Below, piece after piece: positions 3,736 through 7,078 of a DNA stretch of 7,078 nt. Every line of letters starts with the position of its first letter. Position 1 is the stretch's first letter. The stretch spans positions 1 to 7,078 of the forward strand of contig JAFZPS010000014.1 in assembly GCA_017550205.1 (NCBI GenBank), read 5' to 3'. The notes under the pieces were generated by a model. It was not told the DNA's origin and did not search any database. It was given only the letters and a program-made list of their open reading frames with translations. This DNA comes from Bacilli bacterium. Lineage in GTDB: Bacteria > Bacillota_I > Bacilli_A > RF39 > UBA660. A program made the translations under genes and the position numbers.

Positions 3736-6463
3736 CATTTTCATTATTTTGTTGTTTTTCTTTACATGTTTTTGATGTTGCATCATATTCTTTATTTGAA
3801 TCTTTACATACGCATGTATTTTCTGATACTGTTGCATCACTTGGACATGTTATTGTAACTTTTTCATATTTCTTTTCTGCAGCATTACTTTGGATATCAT
3901 TATATGATTTATATGTAGCTATTATTTTATATGTACCATATATGCTTCCAGTTGGTGTAAATGTATATGTAGTTTTATCTGTCCATGTTATTAAAACACC
4001 ATCTTTATAAACATTATATCCAAATGTACCATGATCTTCTTTTACTAAATCTCCAGGTGATACAGCACCCCATGAAAGTGTGACTTTAGTACCATCATCT
4101 GTTATTTTGAAGTTTCCTGGTGCTGGTAATTTATAATTAGAGAAATCATATTCTGTAGGTTCAGTACCCTTTTTGAAGTATTCTTGAACTGATGCTTGTC
4201 CTGGAATTGCTAGTTTTGGAGGATCAGAATTTGGAGAAATTCCTACTTTTGTTACGCTAGCTGGTTGAACGAAATCTGAACGATTTGCTTCCATTGCTCC
4301 AGAATATACTAGTGCTAAGAATAATCTATCTTTTTGAATTGTAGCAGGTATATTATGTAATACATAACCTTGTGCTATTGATTCTCTTGTGAAACTATCA
4401 TATCCATACCACATACCAATTGTTGTTTGTGTTGAATATCCAATTACCCATGAGTCACGGATTGCATCCCATGGCATATTATAATCATTCATTGTATTTT
4501 CATCAAAGTTTGTAGTACCTGTTTTACATGCTACATTGTGTGGTGTACCACCAGTTAATGCAACATCTTGTAATACGCTTGATATCATGAAGGCTGTTGC
4601 TTCAGACATTACTTGTTTCTTTTCGCTTTGATGTTCTACTGTTACTCCAGTTTGGCGATATACAAATTTTGTTACTGAATATGGTTCATTGTAATATCCA
4701 CCATTTGAGAATGCGGCATAGGCAGCTGCCATTTCTAATGGAGAAACACCAGTGAAGGCTCCAATTGAATGTGCTTCATGTAATCCTATTGTTGCTTGTG
4801 TATCATTCTTATCTTCTTTATTAACACAAATGTTGTTTTCTCTATCATATTTATAACCACTTGCACATATTTCAGGGGTTAATCCTAAACCGGTTACAAA
4901 TTCTTTAATTTTTTCATTGTCCACTCTTTGGAATGCTTTAAGTGCTGGGATATTACGTGATGTAGATAGTGCTCTTCTTAATGTGATTTTACCGAAGTAT
5001 CCACCATCCCAGTTCTTTATAGATCTACCATTTGAATATGAATATGGTGAATCATCAAATGGTTCATAAGTTGACCAGTTATTATATTCAATACCTGGAC
5101 CATAATCAAATAATGGTTTAGCAGTTGATCCTGGTTGACGTTTTATTTGCGTTGCATAGTTATATTGTCTTGCTTGTCCTTGACTTCTTGAATTAATATT
5201 ACGACCATTACCTATTGCTAGTATTTTACCTGTTTGTGATTCAAGTACTGCTACTCCTGATTGAACTCTATCATCAATCCATGAATAGTTTTCTCCACTT
5301 AATACTTTACTAACAGCATCTTGTCTTCCTCTATCTAGTGTTGTATATACAAGTAGTGGAGTAGTGTATGGACTAACTCCATATTTTTCTTCTAATTCTT
5401 CAGCTACTGTATCAATAAATCCTTGATATGGATTAACATTTGAGTTTGCAATATCAGCAGTTAATGATTCAACAGGAATTGCATTAGCAGCTTCTTCCTC
5501 TTCTTTTGTAATGTATCCAGCTTTTCTCATGTAATATAAAACTGTTTTACGTCTTTTTGCTGCGTTTTCTGGATTAGTTGTTGGTCTATAGTAGTTAGGA
5601 GATTTAAACATACCAGCTAAGATTGCTGCTTCACTTAAGTTAAGTTCACTAACACTCTTACCAAAATATGCATTAGATGCTTCTTCAACACCATAGATAT
5701 TTCCACCTAAGAAGTGGTTATTAACATAGAACTCTATAATTTGTTCTTTTGAATAATCTTTTTCTAACATAAATACTGTTATATAGATATCTTCAAACTT
5801 ACGAATAATTCCTTTAACTCCACTAGAAGCTTGTCCTAAAGGATCTGTGAAACTATTCTTAGTAACTTGCATTGATAATGTAGAAGCACCACCTGCTTCA
5901 GAACCTCTTGTTAATTGGCCAATAGTTGCCTTAATAAAACGAGGAGCATCAAATCCATTATGTTGGAAGAATCTTGAATCCTCTGTAGCAATAATTGCAT
6001 CTACTAATACCTCGGGTAATTCATCATAAGTTACTTTTTCACGTTTTTCAGAACCTAGTTTAGCAATTTCAACACCATCTTTATCATAGATTCTAGACAT
6101 CTCTAAAGTATTAAGTTTAGATTTTTCATATTTTGGATCAGCTTGTCCTTTTATATATATAATAAATACTGAAAATCCTACTAAACATATAATACCTAAT
6201 GTAAAGAACATTATTAATATGATACTTATTAGTTTTCTTCTTTTTCTACCTTTTCTAGTAGCAATAAATCCTATTCCAAATACTATGAACATCATCATAG
6301 CTACTATTGCAGTATATTTTATTCCTAAAGCTACATAGCATACTAATAGTATTAAAATTAATGCTAAAAGAATTGCTAGTTTAATATTCCAAGCTAATTT
6401 TCTTCTTCTTACTTTTACTGTACTAGGTTGACTAGTTTTCTTTCTTTTCTTTATTTTTCGCAT
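3725..6463 (-). CDS. ponA: Class A penicillin-binding protein (PBP1A type), bifunctional
   Basis: It polymerises lipid II into glycan strands and crosslinks the peptides outside the membrane. The 912 residues show a very basic N-terminus and three hydrophobic segments (about 27-48, 50-68, 78-104). The GT51 glycosyltransferase follows: catalytic E161 in TEDSRFFQHNG (160-170), GGASTLSMQ (191-199), RKFED (221-225), FYVNN (245-249). The transpeptidase has S446-TAK449, S502-R-N504 and K647-T-G649. C-terminal to it are a fibronectin type III-like domain (about 778-868), a four-cysteine stretch (C873, C884, C886, C900) and a Glu/Asn tail. A loop before the GVSPLEMA segment carries another pair (C533, C546). 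Motif 3 has D225 where family members carry a glutamate. The ATG at 6463-6461 has GGAGG (6475-6471) 7 bases upstream, inside recU, which it overlaps by 13 bases. The symbol follows Bacillus usage; pbp1A is equivalent. Confidence 0.95.
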   Translation of the reverse strand: MRKIKKRKKTSQPSTVKVRRRKLAWNIKLAILLALILILLVCYVALGIKYTAIVAMMMFIVFGIGFIATRKGRKRRKLISIILIMFFTLGIICLVGFSVFIIYIKGQADPKYEKSKLNTLEMSRIYDKDGVEIAKLGSEKREKVTYDELPEVLVDAIIATEDSRFFQHNGFDAPRFIKATIGQLTRGSEAGGASTLSMQVTKNSFTDPLGQASSGVKGIIRKFEDIYITVFMLEKDYSKEQIIEFYVNNHFLGGNIYGVEEASNAYFGKSVSELNLSEAAILAGMFKSPNYYRPTTNPENAAKRRKTVLYYMRKAGYITKEEEEAANAIPVESLTADIANSNVNPYQGFIDTVAEELEEKYGVSPYTTPLLVYTTLDRGRQDAVSKVLSGENYSWIDDRVQSGVAVLESQTGKILAIGNGRNINSRSQGQARQYNYATQIKRQPGSTAKPLFDYGPGIEYNNWSTYEPFDDSPYSYSNGRSIKNWDGGYFGKITLRRALSTSRNIPALKAFQRVDNEKIKEFVTGLGLTPEICASGYKYDRENNICVNKEDKNDTQATIGLHEAHSIGAFTGVSPLEMAAAYAAFSNGGYYNEPYSVTKFVYRQTGVTVEHQSEKKQVMSEATAFMISSVLQDVALTGGTPHNVACKTGTTNFDENTMNDYNMPWDAIRDSWVIGYSTQTTIGMWYGYDSFTRESIAQGYVLHNIPATIQKDRLFLALVYSGAMEANRSDFVQPASVTKVGISPNSDPPKLAIPGQASVQEYFKKGTEPTEYDFSNYKLPAPGNFKITDDGTKVTLSWGAVSPGDLVKEDHGTFGYNVYKDGVLITWTDKTTYTFTPTGSIYGTYKIIATYKSYNDIQSNAAEKKYEKVTITCPSDATVSENTCVCKDSNKEYDATSKTCKEKQQNNENENE

Positions 6464-7041
6464 TTGTATACCTCCAATATAGAATCAACTACTTTTAAGT
6501 AATCAACTCTTGGTCTATAACCATCCTTTATTAAATATCCTTTTTCTTTAAAATAATCAATTGGTATTGATTTTCTATCATTATTGTTAATAAAACTTAA
6601 GAAATCTTCTATTCTTAATAAATATGTTTCATTTAAAGTAGTAAATCTTATAATTAAAAAAGCTATTCCTTTGTGATTATGTATTCTTTCAAGATGTTTT
6701 ATTTGATGAGGATGAATATTTTCTAAAGAAAAAGATGTTTTACTACTTGTTTCTTTAGCTTCATAATCAATATATAGTCCTTTATATAATCCATTATAAT
6801 CAGTAGTTGATGGTACTGTGAAGAAAGCTTCTTTTATTTTAGCTTCACTTCTAGATGGATAATCTACTTTAGTTATTTTTATAGGTGTTGGTTTTTTATA
6901 GATAATTGCTTTATCCATATCTCTATAATACTCATTAGTTTCATTTAAATCATTTTCTAGAGTCATTCCTCTATTTTTAGAGTTCTTTATAGTAGATAAA
7001 GTAATATTATTATCTTTTTTAATACCATTAGGATAATTCAT
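6451..7041 (-). CDS. recU: Holliday junction resolvase RecU
   Basis: RecU cuts Holliday junctions symmetrically during recombinational repair and chromosome segregation in Bacillota, in place of RuvC. The 196-residue length is close to the roughly 200 of Bacillus RecU. It has the family N-terminal NRGMTLENDLNETNEYY block (23-39), KKPTPI (49-54), and the nuclease core: STTDYNG (78-84, metal-binding D81), then E94 and K96 in DYEAKETSSKTSF (92-104), and Q113 in the HQ motif. The C-terminal YRPRVDYL (175-182) is also typical. The ATG at 7041-7039 has AGGTGA (7053-7048) 6 bases upstream. The stop is 10 bases inside ponA, an operon order known from Bacillus and Staphylococcus that couples wall synthesis with recombination genes. 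Confidence 0.95.
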   Translation of the reverse strand: MNYPNGIKKDNNITLSTIKNSKNRGMTLENDLNETNEYYRDMDKAIIYKKPTPIKITKVDYPSRSEAKIKEAFFTVPSTTDYNGLYKGLYIDYEAKETSSKTSFSLENIHPHQIKHLERIHNHKGIAFLIIRFTTLNETYLLRIEDFLSFINNNDRKSIPIDYFKEKGYLIKDGYRPRVDYLKVVDSILEVYKCEK

Positions 7042-7060
7042 CTTTATTCACCTATTAAAT

Positions 7061-7066
7061 ATTATA
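7061..7066 (-). promoter_or_regulatory. -10 element of the recU-ponA operon
   Basis: Read on the minus strand, 7066-7061 is a perfect TATAAT. Predicted transcription start is near 7054, immediately before the AGGTGA ribosome binding site, giving a leader of about 13 bases. The matching -35 would lie beyond the right end of the window and cannot be judged. Confidence 0.6.
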
Positions 7067-7078
7067 CTATAAAGATAA

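Noticed and set aside
3655..3840. 61-residue minus-strand reading frame across the nth/ponA junction
   Set aside because: It overlaps conserved coding in both genes, is low in complexity and crosses the terminator.
5847..6029. 60-residue plus-strand reading frame opposite ponA
   Set aside because: It lies wholly antisense to the well-supported glycosyltransferase domain and has no ribosome binding site or recognisable product.
1..7078. A novel defence, mobile or CRISPR system
   Set aside because: Almost every base is assigned to housekeeping genes with tight spacing; there are no spaced repeats, transposase or integrase motifs, or toxin-antitoxin-like pairs.

Overview
The window is a compact, very AT-rich piece of a low-GC Gram-positive (Bacillota) core chromosome. 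It carries seven genes: HU, CCA-adding enzyme, an unrecognised membrane protein, DnaD, endonuclease III, a class A penicillin-binding protein and RecU. DnaD, RecU and a peptidoglycan synthase point to Bacilli or a close relative. I infer one of the AT-rich, host-associated uncultured Bacilli lineages (Erysipelotrichales/RF39-like) rather than a wall-less mollicute. The genetic code looks standard. Tryptophan is written TGG, and TGA ends the cca gene, where it is embedded in the ribosome binding site of the next gene.

Layout of the plus strand, 1-3722: hup (56-328) is followed by its own rho-independent terminator. An extended -10 promoter then drives cca (about 400-1503). A signal-peptide/single-TM protein of unknown function (1508-2380) is coupled to cca. 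After a 51-base gap with a possible weak promoter come dnaD (2432-3106) and nth (3090-3722), which overlap by 17 bases. Minus strand, 7041-3725: recU and ponA form an operon with a 13-base overlap. The two transcription units converge. Their stop codons are 2 bases apart, and both lie inside one hairpin that can serve as a terminator in both directions.

The gene content is housekeeping: nucleoid compaction (HU), tRNA 3'-end maturation (CCA), replication restart/initiation (DnaD), base-excision repair (Nth), Holliday junction resolution (RecU) and wall synthesis (PBP1). The dnaD-nth / ponA-recU neighbourhood is a known arrangement in Bacillus and Staphylococcus; here no ypoC-like gene lies between nth and ponA.

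I see no mobile element, CRISPR array, tRNA, rRNA or defence system, and no gene-free stretch above 300 bases. The less ordinary points are the unknown membrane protein, the three-helix N-terminus and cysteine motifs of the PBP, its altered glycosyltransferase motif 3, and the shared terminator built from the coding ends of two genes.
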